DNA of 64,000 nucleotides from Roseinatronobacter monicus (lineage in GTDB: Bacteria > Pseudomonadota > Alphaproteobacteria > Rhodobacterales > Rhodobacteraceae). The DNA is taken from the NCBI RefSeq assembly GCF_006716865.1, contig NZ_VFPT01000001.1, positions 801,001-865,000 on the forward strand. Reading direction: 5' to 3'. Shown here in pieces: positions 35,280 through 45,446 of the stretch (its first letter is position 1; each line of letters begins with the position of its first letter). A model generated the notes under the pieces. It ran no database searches, was not told where the DNA came from, and worked only from the letters and a program-made list of their open reading frames with translations. Made by a program: the position numbers and the translations under genes.

Positions 35280-36935
35280 ATGACACAACGACATGGCGGG
35301 CAGATTCTGGTGGACCAGTTGAAGGCACAAGGGGTCACGCGGGTCTTTTCGGTTCCCGGCGAAAGTTTTTTGGCGGCCCTTGACGGGCTGTACGAGTCTG
35401 GCATCACAAATATCGTTTGCCGCCATGAGGGCGGCGCCTGCATGATGGCCGAGGCCCATGCCAAGCTGACCGGCCAGCCCGGTATCGTTTTTGTGACGCG
35501 CGGGCCGGGGGCCAGCAATGCGTCCAGCGGGATACACGTGGCGCGGCAGGATTCGACGCCGCTGATTATGTTTGTGGGCCAGATCGACAACCGCCACCGC
35601 GACCGCGAGGCGTTTCAGGAAGTGAATTACCGCGAATTCTTCAAGCCTATCGCCAAATGGGCCGCCGAGGTGGACCATACCGAACGGCTGCCCGAATATA
35701 TCAGCCGCGCCTTTCATCAGGCCAGTTCCGGCCGCCCCGGCCCTGTGGTGCTGGCGCTGCCCGAGAATATCTTGTCAGCGCACGTGGATGTGCCGGATAT
35801 TCCCGCAGTCGCCCCCACGCCGCCCTCGGTCTGTTCCGAGCAACTGGACGCGGTGCAAGATATGCTGTGCAAGGCCAAGCGCCCGCTGGTAATTGCGGGC
35901 GGGTCGGTTTGGTCGGCAGAGACGGCGCAGGCGTTGGGGCAGTTTGCCGATAATTTTGGCCTGCCTGTCTGTGTGACCTTCCGGCGGATGGACCGGATCG
36001 ACAACCGCCACCCCAATTACGCGGGTGATCTGGCCGTGGGCATGAACCCCAAGCTGGCGCAGCGACTGCGTGATGCGGATTGCCTGCTGGTTATTGGCTC
36101 GCGTCTGGGGGACATTGCAACAGGGGGTTATGAGCTGCTTGATCCGGCCAACCCCGGCAAGACGATCATCCATATTCACCCCGATCCCGATGAGTTGGGG
36201 CGCGTGTTCCGGCCCGATCTGGCGCTGGCCGCACCGGCGGTGGATGTGATTGCGAAACTCAGCCAGCGCGCGGCACCGGATCACCCCGACTGGGCCGAAT
36301 GGACCCGCGCGGCGCATGACGACTATCTGGCATGGGTCACACCTGTGGAAACCCCCGGCGCGGTGAAGCTGGAGCAGGTGATACACCAACTCTCCGACAT
36401 GTTGCCTGACAATGCCATCGTCACCAATGGGGCGGGCAATTACGCGGCCTTCCTGCACCGCTACCTGCGCGCACGTGCCTTTCCGGGGCATCTGGCCCCG
36501 ACATCGGGGTCGATGGGATATGGCTTTCCGGCGGCGATTTCGGCCAAGTTGGAGCACCCCGACCGCCCCGTGATCTGTTTCGCAGGGGATGGCTGTTTTC
36601 AGATGACTCTGAACGAGATGTCGACCGCCCGCCAATACGGGGCCAATATCGTGGTGATCGTGTGCAATAACGGCCAATATGGCACGATAAGGATGCATCA
36701 GGAAAAGACCTATCCGGGCCGCGTCAGTGGCACGCAGATGTTCAACCCCGATTACGCAGCCCTTGCCCGCGCGTATGGCGGGCATGGCGAGCGGGTGGAG
36801 CGGACGCAAGATTTTGCGGGTGCCTATCAGCGGGCAACGGATGCGGGTCTGCCAGCTGTGATCGAACTGGTGCTGGACCCTGACGCGCTGTCGCCCGGAT
36901 TGACAGTGGCGGGGGCGCGTGCGCTGGCCAAGTGA
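35280..36935 (+). CDS. Thiamine-pyrophosphate enzyme, acetolactate-synthase-like
   Basis: A 551-residue enzyme of the ALS/benzoylformate decarboxylase family. The catalytic Glu is in CRHEGGACMMAEAHAKLTG, and the TPP/Mg motif is GDGCFQMTLNEMSTARQYGANIVVIVCNN (GDG to NN, in part). The FAD-like central domain is present. The ATG at 35280 is preferred over GTG 35262, with AGAGGG upstream. No small regulatory subunit gene is adjacent, so it is probably not the biosynthetic IlvB. The sulfoacetaldehyde enzyme Xsc has a similar fold, but its hallmarks were not recognised. Substrate unknown. Confidence 0.85.
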   Translation: MTQRHGGQILVDQLKAQGVTRVFSVPGESFLAALDGLYESGITNIVCRHEGGACMMAEAHAKLTGQPGIVFVTRGPGASNASSGIHVARQDSTPLIMFVGQIDNRHRDREAFQEVNYREFFKPIAKWAAEVDHTERLPEYISRAFHQASSGRPGPVVLALPENILSAHVDVPDIPAVAPTPPSVCSEQLDAVQDMLCKAKRPLVIAGGSVWSAETAQALGQFADNFGLPVCVTFRRMDRIDNRHPNYAGDLAVGMNPKLAQRLRDADCLLVIGSRLGDIATGGYELLDPANPGKTIIHIHPDPDELGRVFRPDLALAAPAVDVIAKLSQRAAPDHPDWAEWTRAAHDDYLAWVTPVETPGAVKLEQVIHQLSDMLPDNAIVTNGAGNYAAFLHRYLRARAFPGHLAPTSGSMGYGFPAAISAKLEHPDRPVICFAGDGCFQMTLNEMSTARQYGANIVVIVCNNGQYGTIRMHQEKTYPGRVSGTQMFNPDYAALARAYGGHGERVERTQDFAGAYQRATDAGLPAVIELVLDPDALSPGLTVAGARALAK

Positions 36936-37039
36936 GGCGCTTGAGGGAGAGGGGCGAGGGCGCTGCCCTCGTCGTCAGCATCGCTTGAACCCGTGGCGCG
37001 ACGCTGACCCCTCCTTTGAGTATTTTTCGCAAGAAAATG

Positions 37040-37687
37040 TTACAGGCGCAGCAACTCTGGCAAGTGGCTCATGTCATGGAAGACCTGCGCCCCCTCGGCG
37101 CTGAGATGTGCGCCGGTATCATGGGGCGCAAAGCCGTAGCAGCGCATGGCGGCGTTGCGCGCAGCGCGCGCGCCTGTGGCGCTGTCCTCGATCACCACAC
37201 AATCGGCGGCGGCAGCGCCAAGGGCTTGGGCAGCGTGCAAGAACAGGTCCGGCGCGGGTTTGGGGGAGGGGACATGTTCGGCCGAAAACATCCGGCCCTG
37301 CATGCGCGCCCAAAGGGCAGGGTGCTGGCCAAGGGTGATTTCCATCTTGGCCATCCGCCCGTTGGACGCGACGCAATAGGGAATTTTCGCCTGATCAAGC
37401 ATGTCCATCACGGGCAGCACGCCCGGTATCACATCGACCCCGAGTTTCAGAAGCGCATAGATGCGGGCATACATATCTGGCACCCAGCCTTCGGGAATGG
37501 TTGCGCCCAATTCCGAAGCGCGTTGCCCGGCGCTGGCAATGGTGCCGCCCACGAACAGGCTTGTGACTTGCGAGATTTCCAGAGCCAGTCCGCGCTGTGC
37601 CAGATCGTCACGCAGCAAGGTCAGGGTCAGGGGTTCGCTGTCTACGATCACACCGTCGCAGTCGAAGATTACAAGCGCGGGCGTCAT
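37040..37687 (-). CDS. HAD-superfamily phosphatase (beta-phosphoglucomutase-like)
   Basis: A 215-residue subfamily IA HAD hydrolase. Motif I is IFDCDGVIVDSE, motif II is VASNGR, motif III is the Lys in SPKPAPDLF, and motif IV is VVIEDSATGARAA. A helical cap lies between I and II. These enzymes dephosphorylate small metabolites such as phosphoglycolate or sugar phosphates. It overlaps rsmD by 4 bp. Confidence 0.92.
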   Translation of the reverse strand: MTPALVIFDCDGVIVDSEPLTLTLLRDDLAQRGLALEISQVTSLFVGGTIASAGQRASELGATIPEGWVPDMYARIYALLKLGVDVIPGVLPVMDMLDQAKIPYCVASNGRMAKMEITLGQHPALWARMQGRMFSAEHVPSPKPAPDLFLHAAQALGAAAADCVVIEDSATGARAARNAAMRCYGFAPHDTGAHLSAEGAQVFHDMSHLPELLRL

Positions 37688-38253
37688 GGGGCCTTCTTGC
37701 GGCGCAAAAGGGTGACATGGGTTTCGCCATAGCGGCGCTGGTCCAGAAGTTCAAACCCTTCAGGCGCCAGTTGCGGGCTGGCTTCTTCCCACATGATCCG
37801 TGCATCCGGTGCGATCCAGCCGCCAGCAAGTGCAGAGGCAAGAGCGGCTTCGCCCATGCCCTTGCCATAGGGCGGGTCCAGAAACACCAGCGAAAAACCG
37901 GGGCCGCGATTGTCGCCTAATTTTGTGGCGTCGCGGCGAAACACCCGTGTGCAGCCCATGGTATGGGTTTTCTCGATATTGGCGCGCATCAATGCGCGGG
38001 CTGCGGCCCCGTCATCAACAAAGGTACAGTGTGCGGCCCCGCGCGACAGGGCTTCCAGCCCCAGCGCGCCCGTGCCAGCAAACAGGTCAAGCACGCGCGC
38101 GCCGTCCAAGTCTGCACCGTGGCTGCCATTGATCAGCAGGTTGAAGATCGCCTCTCGCACGCGGTCTGACGTGGGGCGCAGATGCGCGTCCGCGTCGCCC
38201 GCGCCAAGTTCGGCCAGTTTCAGCCCGCGATATTTGCCGCCGATGATCCTCAT
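37684..38253 (-). CDS. rsmD: 16S rRNA (guanine966-N2)-methyltransferase RsmD
   Basis: A 189-residue SAM enzyme that methylates G966 in the 30S subunit. It opens MRIIGGKYRGLKL, then has RPTSDRVREAIFNLL, SAM motif VLDLFAGTGALGLEALSRGA and the catalytic DPPY motif (FLDPPYGKG). All are canonical for RsmD. The unit with overlapping HAD and ferredoxin-reductase-like genes reads leftward. Confidence 0.96.
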   Translation of the reverse strand: MRIIGGKYRGLKLAELGAGDADAHLRPTSDRVREAIFNLLINGSHGADLDGARVLDLFAGTGALGLEALSRGAAHCTFVDDGAAARALMRANIEKTHTMGCTRVFRRDATKLGDNRGPGFSLVFLDPPYGKGMGEAALASALAGGWIAPDARIMWEEASPQLAPEGFELLDQRRYGETHVTLLRRKKAP

Positions 38254-39452
38254 GCGCGCAACAGCGCCTTGAGGTCGGTTTGCGGGTCCGCGATTGCGGC
38301 TTTGTCCGGGCTGCGCCTTTGTTCCAGCAACCGTTTGCCCACCATAAAGGCGCGCGGATCGCCCATTGCGTCGACCGCAAGGAATTTATCGCCTGCGAAA
38401 TACCAGTGGCTGCGGGCATCCGTTTGCCGGACTACGACATGGTCATAGCCGGTATTCAGGCCCGCAATCTGCAATTTCATGTCGTACTGATCCGACCAGA
38501 ACCACGGCACGGGGTCATAGTCCTTGGCGGCACCCAGCATGTTTTCGGCCACCAATTCCGCCTGATCAATGGCGTTCTGCACGCTTTCCAGCCGCAGATA
38601 CGTGCCACGGTACGGGAAGGAAGCGCAATCGCCTGCGGCCCAGACGTGGCTGTCGGATGTGCGGCCCTGCGCATCGACCTTGATGCCGTTCTCGACCTGT
38701 AGCCCGGCAGTTTCAGCCAGCGCAGTGGCGGGCATGATCCCGATGCCGGCAATCACAAAATCAGCGTCCAGATGGGTGCCATCGCTCAGGCGCACCCCTG
38801 TGACATGGGTGTCGCCCTCGATCCGCTCCAATCCGGTGGAGGTCAGGATACGCACGCCGTGGCCCTCGTGCAGCGCATGTACCGCCGCCGATGTCTCGGG
38901 GGCGGCAACGCGTTGCAGGATGCGCGGGGCCATTTCCAGCACTGTGACGTGCAGTCCTTTTTTGGCAGCGACAGCGGCTGCTTCTAGCCCGATATAGCCG
39001 CCACCCACGATGATCACGCGCCGACCGGCTGTAAATTCGGGTGCCATTGCATCGACATCAGCAAGGGTGCGCACGACATGCACGCCGGGGAGCGCGCCGC
39101 CGATTGTGGCAGGCAGGTGGCGCGGCACAGATCCGGTGGTGAAGGCCAGCGCGTCATAAGCAAAGACCTTGCCACCAAGGCGCAGGATCTGTTCGCCGCG
39201 GTCCATACTCTCGACCGGCGCGCCGAGATGCAGGTCGATCTGATGTTCCGCGTAAAAGCTCTCGGGGCGCAGAAACAACCGCTCTTGCGTCATTTCGCCC
39301 AAGAGATAGGCTTTGGACAGGGGCGGGCGCTGATAGGGGGGTACAGCTTCTTCGCCAATCAGCGCGATTTGCCCCGCAAAGCCCAGACTGCGCAGCTTGG
39401 CAACAAGGGAAGCGCCGGCCTGACCGGCACCGATTACGACAATTCTGTTCAT
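38250..39452 (-). CDS. FAD-dependent ferredoxin/rubredoxin reductase-like protein
   Basis: A 400-residue pyridine-nucleotide disulfide oxidoreductase-fold protein without the redox disulfide, as in ferredoxin reductases of oxygenase systems. The FAD fold is VVIGAGQAGASLVAKLRSLG, PPYQRPPLSKAYL is characteristic, the NAD fold is RVIIVGGGYIGLEAAAVA, and the second FAD motif is HVWAAGDCASFP. The start MNRIVVIGAG has AGAGGGGC upstream. No ferredoxin or oxygenase gene is near, so its partner is unknown. It is divergent from the peroxiredoxin gene. Confidence 0.9.
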   Translation of the reverse strand: MNRIVVIGAGQAGASLVAKLRSLGFAGQIALIGEEAVPPYQRPPLSKAYLLGEMTQERLFLRPESFYAEHQIDLHLGAPVESMDRGEQILRLGGKVFAYDALAFTTGSVPRHLPATIGGALPGVHVVRTLADVDAMAPEFTAGRRVIIVGGGYIGLEAAAVAAKKGLHVTVLEMAPRILQRVAAPETSAAVHALHEGHGVRILTSTGLERIEGDTHVTGVRLSDGTHLDADFVIAGIGIMPATALAETAGLQVENGIKVDAQGRTSDSHVWAAGDCASFPYRGTYLRLESVQNAIDQAELVAENMLGAAKDYDPVPWFWSDQYDMKLQIAGLNTGYDHVVVRQTDARSHWYFAGDKFLAVDAMGDPRAFMVGKRLLEQRRSPDKAAIADPQTDLKALLRA

Positions 39453-39535
39453 TCTGCTTCTGCCCCTCTGGCCGCTCTGGCACGATACGCTATGTTCTGT
39501 GCACAAATAACCATAACAATCACAGGAGCCAATCC

Positions 39536-40024
39536 ATGACACTCGCTACCGGGGATAAATTGCCAGAGGCCAGCTTTAGCCGCATGGGCGAAAACGGGCC
39601 AGAGCAGGTTGATTTGTCCAGCCTGAGCAAGGGTCGCAAGATCGTGATCTTTGCGGTGCCGGGCGCATACACCCCCACATGCCATTCCGCGCATGTCCCG
39701 AGCTTCATCCGCACCAAGGATGGATTCGCCGCCAAGGGCGTGGAAGAGATTGTCTGCCTGTCGGTCAATGATCCGTTCGTGATGAAGGCTTGGGGCGAGT
39801 CGACAGGCGCGACCGCAGCCGGGCTGACATTGCTTGCGGATGGCACAGGCGCGTTCACCAAGGCAATCGGTATGAGCTTCGACGCAGCCCCTGTCGGGCT
39901 GATGGGCCGCTCAAAGCGCTATGCGATGCTGGTCGAAGATGGCACCGTCACGCTTTTGCATGTCGAGGAAGGCCCCGGCGTGTGTGAAGTGTCGGCTGGT
40001 GAGGCATTGCTGGCGGCGATGTGA
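39536..40024 (+). CDS. Peroxiredoxin, Prx5/type II family
   Basis: A 162-residue atypical peroxiredoxin with the peroxidatic cysteine C49 in VPGAYTPTCHSAHVP. The Prx5-type helix FVMKAWGEST is present and a second cysteine is near the end (GPGVCEVS), allowing an intramolecular disulfide. It reduces hydrogen peroxide and alkyl peroxides using glutathione/glutaredoxin or thioredoxin. AGGAGCC precedes the ATG. Its TGA overlaps the next ATG by one base. Confidence 0.95.
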   Translation: MTLATGDKLPEASFSRMGENGPEQVDLSSLSKGRKIVIFAVPGAYTPTCHSAHVPSFIRTKDGFAAKGVEEIVCLSVNDPFVMKAWGESTGATAAGLTLLADGTGAFTKAIGMSFDAAPVGLMGRSKRYAMLVEDGTVTLLHVEEGPGVCEVSAGEALLAAM

Positions 40025-41196
40025 TGGATGGCTGCGCGCTCTCGGTGACGCTGAACAGTGATCTGGGTCAGATTGATCCCGGCGACTGGGACGCGTGCGC
40101 CAACCCCGATGGCGCGCAGCCCCCGCTTGACCCATTCACCACGCATCGGTTCCTGCATGCGCTGGAGCGCTCTGGATCAGTGGGCGCGGGCAGCGGGTGG
40201 GAGCCGCGTCATATATTGGTACATCAGGGCAGTGACCTGATTGCCGTTGCGCCGCATTATGTGAAGTCGCATTCGCAGGGAGAGTATATTTTCGATCACG
40301 CCTTTGCACAGGCCTATGCGCGGGCAGGGGGGCAGTATTACCCCAAGCTGCAAGTGGCGGTTCCGTTCACACCTGCAACAGGTCGGCGGTTCCTGTGCAA
40401 GCCCGGCTTTGAAGCGCAGGGCGCCGCCGCGATCCTGCAAGGCATGGCGCAGATTGCGCGCGACAACAGGCTGTCATCTGCGCATGTAACCTTTTGCACT
40501 GAGGACGAGGCCGCACTTGGCGCAGAGCAAGGCTATCTGCACCGCGTGACAGAGCAATTTCATTGGGAAAACCCCGGTTATCAGGATTTTGAGGGCTTTC
40601 TGGCAGCACTTTCGTCGCGTAAACGCAAGACCATCCGCAAGGAACGCGCCACGGCACTTGGGTTTGGCGGTACGATCCGCGCGCTGACGGGCGATGCGCT
40701 GGAGCCAGCGCATTGGGATGCGTTTTGGGAATTCTATCAGGATACAGGCATGCGCAAATGGGGCACGCCCTATCTGACGCGGGCATTTTTTGATCTGGTG
40801 CAGGACCATTTGCGCGACGATGTGTTGCTGGTGCTGGCCGAGCGTGACGGAGAACCGGTCGCGGGCGCGTTGAATTTCATCGGGCAGGATGTGCTGTTCG
40901 GGCGCTATTGGGGCTGTGTCGAGGATCACCCCTGCCTGCATTTCGAGCTGTGCTATTATCAGGCCATGGATTTCGCCATCGCGCGCGGACTGGGCCGGGT
41001 TGAGGCGGGCGCGCAGGGAACCCACAAGCTTGCGCGGGGTTACATGCCCTCAAGGGTGCATTCGTTGCATTACTTTCCCGAAGCGGGATTTCACAAGGCC
41101 GTGGCGCGGTATCTTTCGGAAGAAGGCCGCGCGATCGAGTATGAGATGCGCGCGCTTGCAGATTTCGCGCCATTTCGCAAACCGGATGGAGGATAG
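40024..41196 (+). CDS. GNAT-fold protein of the COG3146 (DUF482) family
   Basis: A 390-residue protein of the FemAB/GNAT-like COG3146 family. Conserved segments include [50 protein letters not shown] and [16 protein letters not shown]. The biological acceptor is unknown. ATG 40024 overlaps the peroxiredoxin stop (TGATG); GTG 40021 is an alternative. It is followed one base later by phhB. Confidence 0.88.
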   Translation: MDGCALSVTLNSDLGQIDPGDWDACANPDGAQPPLDPFTTHRFLHALERSGSVGAGSGWEPRHILVHQGSDLIAVAPHYVKSHSQGEYIFDHAFAQAYARAGGQYYPKLQVAVPFTPATGRRFLCKPGFEAQGAAAILQGMAQIARDNRLSSAHVTFCTEDEAALGAEQGYLHRVTEQFHWENPGYQDFEGFLAALSSRKRKTIRKERATALGFGGTIRALTGDALEPAHWDAFWEFYQDTGMRKWGTPYLTRAFFDLVQDHLRDDVLLVLAERDGEPVAGALNFIGQDVLFGRYWGCVEDHPCLHFELCYYQAMDFAIARGLGRVEAGAQGTHKLARGYMPSRVHSLHYFPEAGFHKAVARYLSEEGRAIEYEMRALADFAPFRKPDGG

Positions 41197-41197
41197 A

Positions 41198-41485
41198 ATG
41201 GCTGAGAAACTGACGGATCGCACTGTGCTGGATGTGCTGATGGGCGCAGGCTGGAGCATGGTGGACGGGCGCGATGCCATCACCAAGGAGTTCGTTTTCG
41301 CCAATTTCATCGAGGCATTTGGCTTTATGTCGCGCGCGGCTTTGGTGGCCGAGAAGATGGGGCACCACCCTGAATGGTTCAATGTTTACAAGACAGTGTC
41401 CGTGACATTGAGCACGCATGATGTGGGTGGATTGTCGGAACTTGACGTAACCCTTGCCAAGCGCATGGACGCGCTGGCCGGATAG
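41198..41485 (+). CDS. phhB: Pterin-4a-carbinolamine dehydratase PhhB
   Basis: A 95-residue dehydratase that recycles the pterin cofactor of phenylalanine hydroxylase. The active-site motif reads [32 protein letters not shown], with the conserved E-K-x-x-H-H-P-E-W and T-H segments. The start at 41198 is preceded by GGAGGAT. No phenylalanine hydroxylase gene is seen in this window, so it may have a general role. Confidence 0.95.
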   Translation: MAEKLTDRTVLDVLMGAGWSMVDGRDAITKEFVFANFIEAFGFMSRAALVAEKMGHHPEWFNVYKTVSVTLSTHDVGGLSELDVTLAKRMDALAG

Positions 41486-41618
41486 GGCGGGCAAAAGCGC
41501 GCTTTGCGTGGCCCACCCGCCCACCCTCGTGCGGGTCGCGTTTCACGCGCCCCGCCCTTGCCACGCAAAGCGCGCTTTAGCGCTGGCCATAAGCGGGATT
41601 TCCCCGTATCGGCGCTGC

Positions 41619-42722
41619 ATGAGTGATCAGAATTTTCAGATATTCCTCGCCTGCCTTCCGGGGCTAGAGCCTGTTTTGGTGGACGAGGCGCGTGCTCTTG
41701 GCCTGCCGAACCCTGTTGCGGTACCGGGCGGGGTTGAGGCGTCGGGCGATTGGAACACGGTCTGGCGCGCCAATCTGTGGCTGCGCGGGGCCAGCCGTGT
41801 GCTGGTGCGCATTGGGGAATTTCGCGCGATGCATCTGGCGCAGTTGGACAAGCGCGCGCGCAAATTCCCTTGGGGGGATTTCCTGCGCTCAGATGTTCCG
41901 CTCAAGGTCGACGCCATGTGCGCGCGTTCAAAAATCTATCACAAGGGGGCTGCCGCGCAGAGGGTGGAACGCGCGATTGCCGAAACGCTTGGCGCGCCGA
42001 TTGATGCGGCGGCTGGGCTGCGCTTGATGGTGCGGATCGAGGATGATCTGGTGACCCTCTCGCTCGACACGTCCGGCGAGGGGCTGCACAAGCGCGGCCA
42101 CAAGCTGGCGACGGGCAAGGCACCTTTGCGTGAAACCATGGCGGCGTTGTTTCTGCGCCAGATGGGCTATGATGGCACCCAGCCCGTGCTGGACCCGATG
42201 TGCGGATCGGGCACATTTGTGATTGAAGCCGCCGAGATTGCATCCGGCCTTGCTCCGGGGCGGACGCGCAGTTTTGCGTTCGAGCAATTCGCCAGCTTCA
42301 ATGCCTCTGCTTGGGATAAGATGCGCGCTAACCCGTCGCGCACGCCGCCCTTGCAGTTTTTCGGCTTTGACCGCGATCAGGGTGCTGTGCGCAACAGTGA
42401 ACAGAACGCGGAACGTGCAGGGGTGTCCGATTGTACGCAGTTTGTGTGCCAGCCCCTGAGCGCGCTGATGCGCCCCGACACGCCCCCCGGACTGGTGATG
42501 ATCAACCCGCCCTATGGCGCGCGGATCAGCAGCCCGAAGCTGCTTTACGGGCTCTATGCAAGCCTTGGTGAGGTCTTGAAGACACAGATGAGGGGCTGGC
42601 GGGTCGGTCTTGTCACGTCGGACCGCAAGCTTGCACATGTGACCGGTCTGAACCTGACCCCCGGCCCACTATTGCCGCATGGCGGGCTGAAGGTGCAGTT
42701 GTTCCAAAGTGGGGTGCTGTAA
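41619..42722 (+). CDS. THUMP-domain rRNA N2-guanine methyltransferase (RlmL N-half/YpsC type)
   Basis: A 367-residue RNA methyltransferase. An N-terminal THUMP domain spans about 50-160. The SAM domain contains VLDPMCGSGTFVIEAAEIA, FGFDRDQGAV and the catalytic NPPYGAR motif of N2-guanine enzymes. It matches the class related to the first half of E. coli RlmL, which modifies G2445 of 23S rRNA. The start MSDQNFQIF is set by homology. Confidence 0.9.
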   Translation: MSDQNFQIFLACLPGLEPVLVDEARALGLPNPVAVPGGVEASGDWNTVWRANLWLRGASRVLVRIGEFRAMHLAQLDKRARKFPWGDFLRSDVPLKVDAMCARSKIYHKGAAAQRVERAIAETLGAPIDAAAGLRLMVRIEDDLVTLSLDTSGEGLHKRGHKLATGKAPLRETMAALFLRQMGYDGTQPVLDPMCGSGTFVIEAAEIASGLAPGRTRSFAFEQFASFNASAWDKMRANPSRTPPLQFFGFDRDQGAVRNSEQNAERAGVSDCTQFVCQPLSALMRPDTPPGLVMINPPYGARISSPKLLYGLYASLGEVLKTQMRGWRVGLVTSDRKLAHVTGLNLTPGPLLPHGGLKVQLFQSGVL

Positions 42723-42791
42723 GCCCTCACCGGCCATTGAACATTTCGCAGGGCCCTGCGAAGCTGTCATCATGAATGACGGAGGCAAGGC

Positions 42792-43652
42792 ATGTATGTG
42801 TCGGTAAACGGGGCAAAACTGTTCTTCGATGTGGACGGCGAGGGTCTTAAGCCAGATGGCAAAACCATGCGGCAAAAGCCAACAGTTATCATGGTCCATG
42901 GTGGACCGGGCGCAGACCACACTGTGGCAAAGCCATACTTTTCGCAACTGACAGACATCGCGCAGGTGATCTACTATGATCACCGGGGCAACGGGCGAAG
43001 CGATGCATGCGACGAAACCAGTTGGAACCTAGCGCAATGGGGCGACGATCTGAAGGGGCTTTGCGATGCCTTGAGCGTCGAAAATCCTATTGTGATCGGC
43101 ACCTCGTTCGGCGGTTTCGTTACGCTGTCTTATGCAACCCGTTACCCCGGCCATCCGGCGGGTCTGGTGCTGATCAGCACAGCGGCCAAGGTGCATTTTC
43201 AAAGCATTTACAAGGCCTTTGAGCGCCTTGGCGGAAAAGAGATCCGCGATATTGCCAAGGCCTATTGGGAAAACCCTACAGCAGAGGGACGAGCGCTCTA
43301 TCGGGATCGCTGCGTGCCGTATTATAGCTGCAACAGCTCTGCATCGACAGATTGGTTGTCGCGCATCTTATGGAAGAATGAAACGGCCCTGTGGTTCAAT
43401 GGACCGCTCAACGAACATGGGCGCATGGATTTTCGCGCGGCTCTTTCCAAGATTGAATGCCCGACACTGGTTCTGGCGGGAGAGTATGATCCCATCACTC
43501 CGCCTGAGTTTAGCGAAGAAATCGCAGCCGGGTTGCGCCCCGAACAACTCACTTATCTTAAATTTCCTGATTGCGGGCATGGAGTGGTGGGTGACAAGCC
43601 CGACGACGCCCTCATCGCGCTACGGCGCTTCATCCAATCCGTGCAAGTTTAG
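42792..43652 (+). CDS. Alpha/beta hydrolase, prolyl-aminopeptidase-like
   Basis: A 286-residue alpha/beta hydrolase with the peptidase S33 pattern. The oxyanion segment is MVHGGPGADHTV, with YYDHRGNGRSD, the nucleophile elbow is GTSFGG, the acid is in LAGEYDPITP, and the His is in DCGHGVVGDKP. All catalytic residues are present. An unlinked peptide or ester substrate is likely. GGAGGCAAGGC precedes the ATG. Confidence 0.9.
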   Translation: MYVSVNGAKLFFDVDGEGLKPDGKTMRQKPTVIMVHGGPGADHTVAKPYFSQLTDIAQVIYYDHRGNGRSDACDETSWNLAQWGDDLKGLCDALSVENPIVIGTSFGGFVTLSYATRYPGHPAGLVLISTAAKVHFQSIYKAFERLGGKEIRDIAKAYWENPTAEGRALYRDRCVPYYSCNSSASTDWLSRILWKNETALWFNGPLNEHGRMDFRAALSKIECPTLVLAGEYDPITPPEFSEEIAAGLRPEQLTYLKFPDCGHGVVGDKPDDALIALRRFIQSVQV

Positions 43653-43757
43653 CGGCGGAACGGTAGCTACTTCCCGCATCGCTGCCCCGCCAACTTACGT
43701 CCCGCAAGCGAAGCTGCGACGGAACATAAGCGCGAACGAAGGGTCACATGACGCGCC

Positions 43758-43985
43758 CTAATCCTTGCGCCGGGCGTCCGGGTCTGGCTGGCTGATGCCC
43801 ATGAACAGCTTTTTCAGCGGAAACGCCCAGAGAATTCCGAGCACGACATAAATCGTAAGTTCCAGCAAGAAGGGGGGCCGCTCAAAAAGGGTGACTATTG
43901 TAACCGCCACCACGATATAGAGCGGCAAGGCCACCACCAGCGCAAACAGCGCCCAACGTCTACGTGCTTTCCAGGATAAGGTCAT
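43758..43985 (-). CDS. DUF2842 small membrane protein
   Basis: A 75-residue protein with two membrane helices (ALFALVVALPLYIVVAVTIV and LLELTIYVVLGILWAFPLK) and a conserved end GISQPDPD. DUF2842 is typical of alphaproteobacteria and has no known function. Its ATG overlaps the purA stop (TGATG), so it is co-transcribed with purA. Confidence 0.9.
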   Translation of the reverse strand: MTLSWKARRRWALFALVVALPLYIVVAVTIVTLFERPPFLLELTIYVVLGILWAFPLKKLFMGISQPDPDARRKD

Positions 43986-45277
43986 CAGTCTGCAAACGGG
44001 TCCGTGACTAGGATTGTATCTTCGCGTTCGGGTGAGGTGGAAAGTAGGGCGACCGGGCAGTCAATCAACTCTTCCACGCGGCGCACATATTTGATCGCAT
44101 TCGCGGGCAAGTCAGCCCAACTGCGCGCGCCCTCAGTGGTTTCGCTCCAGCCCGGCAATTCCTCATAGATCGGGGTGCAGCGGGCTTGCTGGTCGGCGGC
44201 GGTGGGCAGGTAATCCAGCCGCGTGCCGTCCAGATCATAGCCCACGCAGATTTTCAGCATCTCGAACCCGTCCAGCACATCCAGCTTGGTCAGCGCAATG
44301 CCCGTTACACCCGACGTGGCGCAGGTCTGGCGCAGCAGACAGGCATCAAACCAGCCGCAACGGCGTTTGCGCCCGGTTGTGGTGCCAAATTCACGCCCGC
44401 GCGTGCCCAGACGCTCGCCATCGTCATCGTGCAATTCGGTCGGAAAGGGGCCTTCGCCGACGCGGGTGGTATAGGCTTTCACAATACCAAGGACAAAATC
44501 GATCGCGCCGGGGCCGACACCCACGCCCGTTGCGGCCTGTCCGGCGATGACATTGGACGATGTGACATAAGGGTATGTGCCGAAATCGACATCCAGCAGC
44601 GCGCCCTGCGCCCCCTCGAACAGGATACGTTTGCCAGCCTTTCGCTTGTCGTTCAGCACCTTCCACACAGGGGCCGCGAATTTCAGGATCTCAGGCGCAA
44701 CCTTGCGCAGATCGGCCAGAAGCGCGTCGCGGTCAATCGCGTCCAGCCCCAGCCCCGCGCGCAGCGCATTGTGATGCACCAATGCGCGGTCGACGCGCAT
44801 CTCCAAGGTCGCATCATCGGCCAGATCGGCCACGCGGATCACACGGCGGCCCACTTTATCCTCATAGCATGGCCCGATTCCACGGCCTGTCGTCCCGATC
44901 TTGGCGACAGAATTCTGATTTTCGCGGGCGCGATCCAACTCTCCGTGAAACGGCAGGATCAGCGGTGTATTCTCGGCGATCATCAATGTCTCGGGTGTGA
45001 TCTCGACGCCCTGATCGCGGATGGTGGCAATCTCGCTCAGCAGGTGCCAGGGGTCCAGCACGACACCATTGCCGATAATGGACAGCTTGCCGCCACGCAC
45101 AACGCCCGAGGGCAGCGCATGCAGCTTGTAGACCTTGCCATCAATCACCAGCGTGTGACCTGCGTTATGCCCGCCTTGAAACCGTGCGACGACATCGGCA
45201 CGTTCGGACAGCCAGTCCACAATCTTGCCTTTTCCTTCGTCACCCCATTGAGCGCCGACAACAACGACATTGGCCAT
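43985..45277 (-). CDS. purA: Adenylosuccinate synthetase PurA
   Basis: PurA joins IMP and aspartate using GTP in AMP synthesis. The 430-residue enzyme begins [23 protein letters not shown], which holds the GTP loop and the catalytic Asp/Lys, with the His in [28 protein letters not shown] is the second signature. The start at 45277 is fixed by this N-terminus. Confidence 0.98.
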   Translation of the reverse strand: MANVVVVGAQWGDEGKGKIVDWLSERADVVARFQGGHNAGHTLVIDGKVYKLHALPSGVVRGGKLSIIGNGVVLDPWHLLSEIATIRDQGVEITPETLMIAENTPLILPFHGELDRARENQNSVAKIGTTGRGIGPCYEDKVGRRVIRVADLADDATLEMRVDRALVHHNALRAGLGLDAIDRDALLADLRKVAPEILKFAAPVWKVLNDKRKAGKRILFEGAQGALLDVDFGTYPYVTSSNVIAGQAATGVGVGPGAIDFVLGIVKAYTTRVGEGPFPTELHDDDGERLGTRGREFGTTTGRKRRCGWFDACLLRQTCATSGVTGIALTKLDVLDGFEMLKICVGYDLDGTRLDYLPTAADQQARCTPIYEELPGWSETTEGARSWADLPANAIKYVRRVEELIDCPVALLSTSPEREDTILVTDPFAD

Positions 45278-45446
45278 AAGTGATCCCCTGATAAGATATG
45301 CGACCCGACAGCCCTCATAGCGCTGTCGCGCCGGAACTGAAACCCGAAATAGCATCTGGCGCCAACTCGGCTGTTCTGCAAACAGGGGTTGCGGGACAGC
45401 GCCTCAGCGCCTAAGTAGGCCGCGTAACGAAAGACGGGTTGTCCTG

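Noticed and set aside
35775..36809. Long minus-strand ORF (344 codons) opposite the TPP enzyme
   Set aside because: No recognisable domain; the plus strand encodes a clear enzyme.
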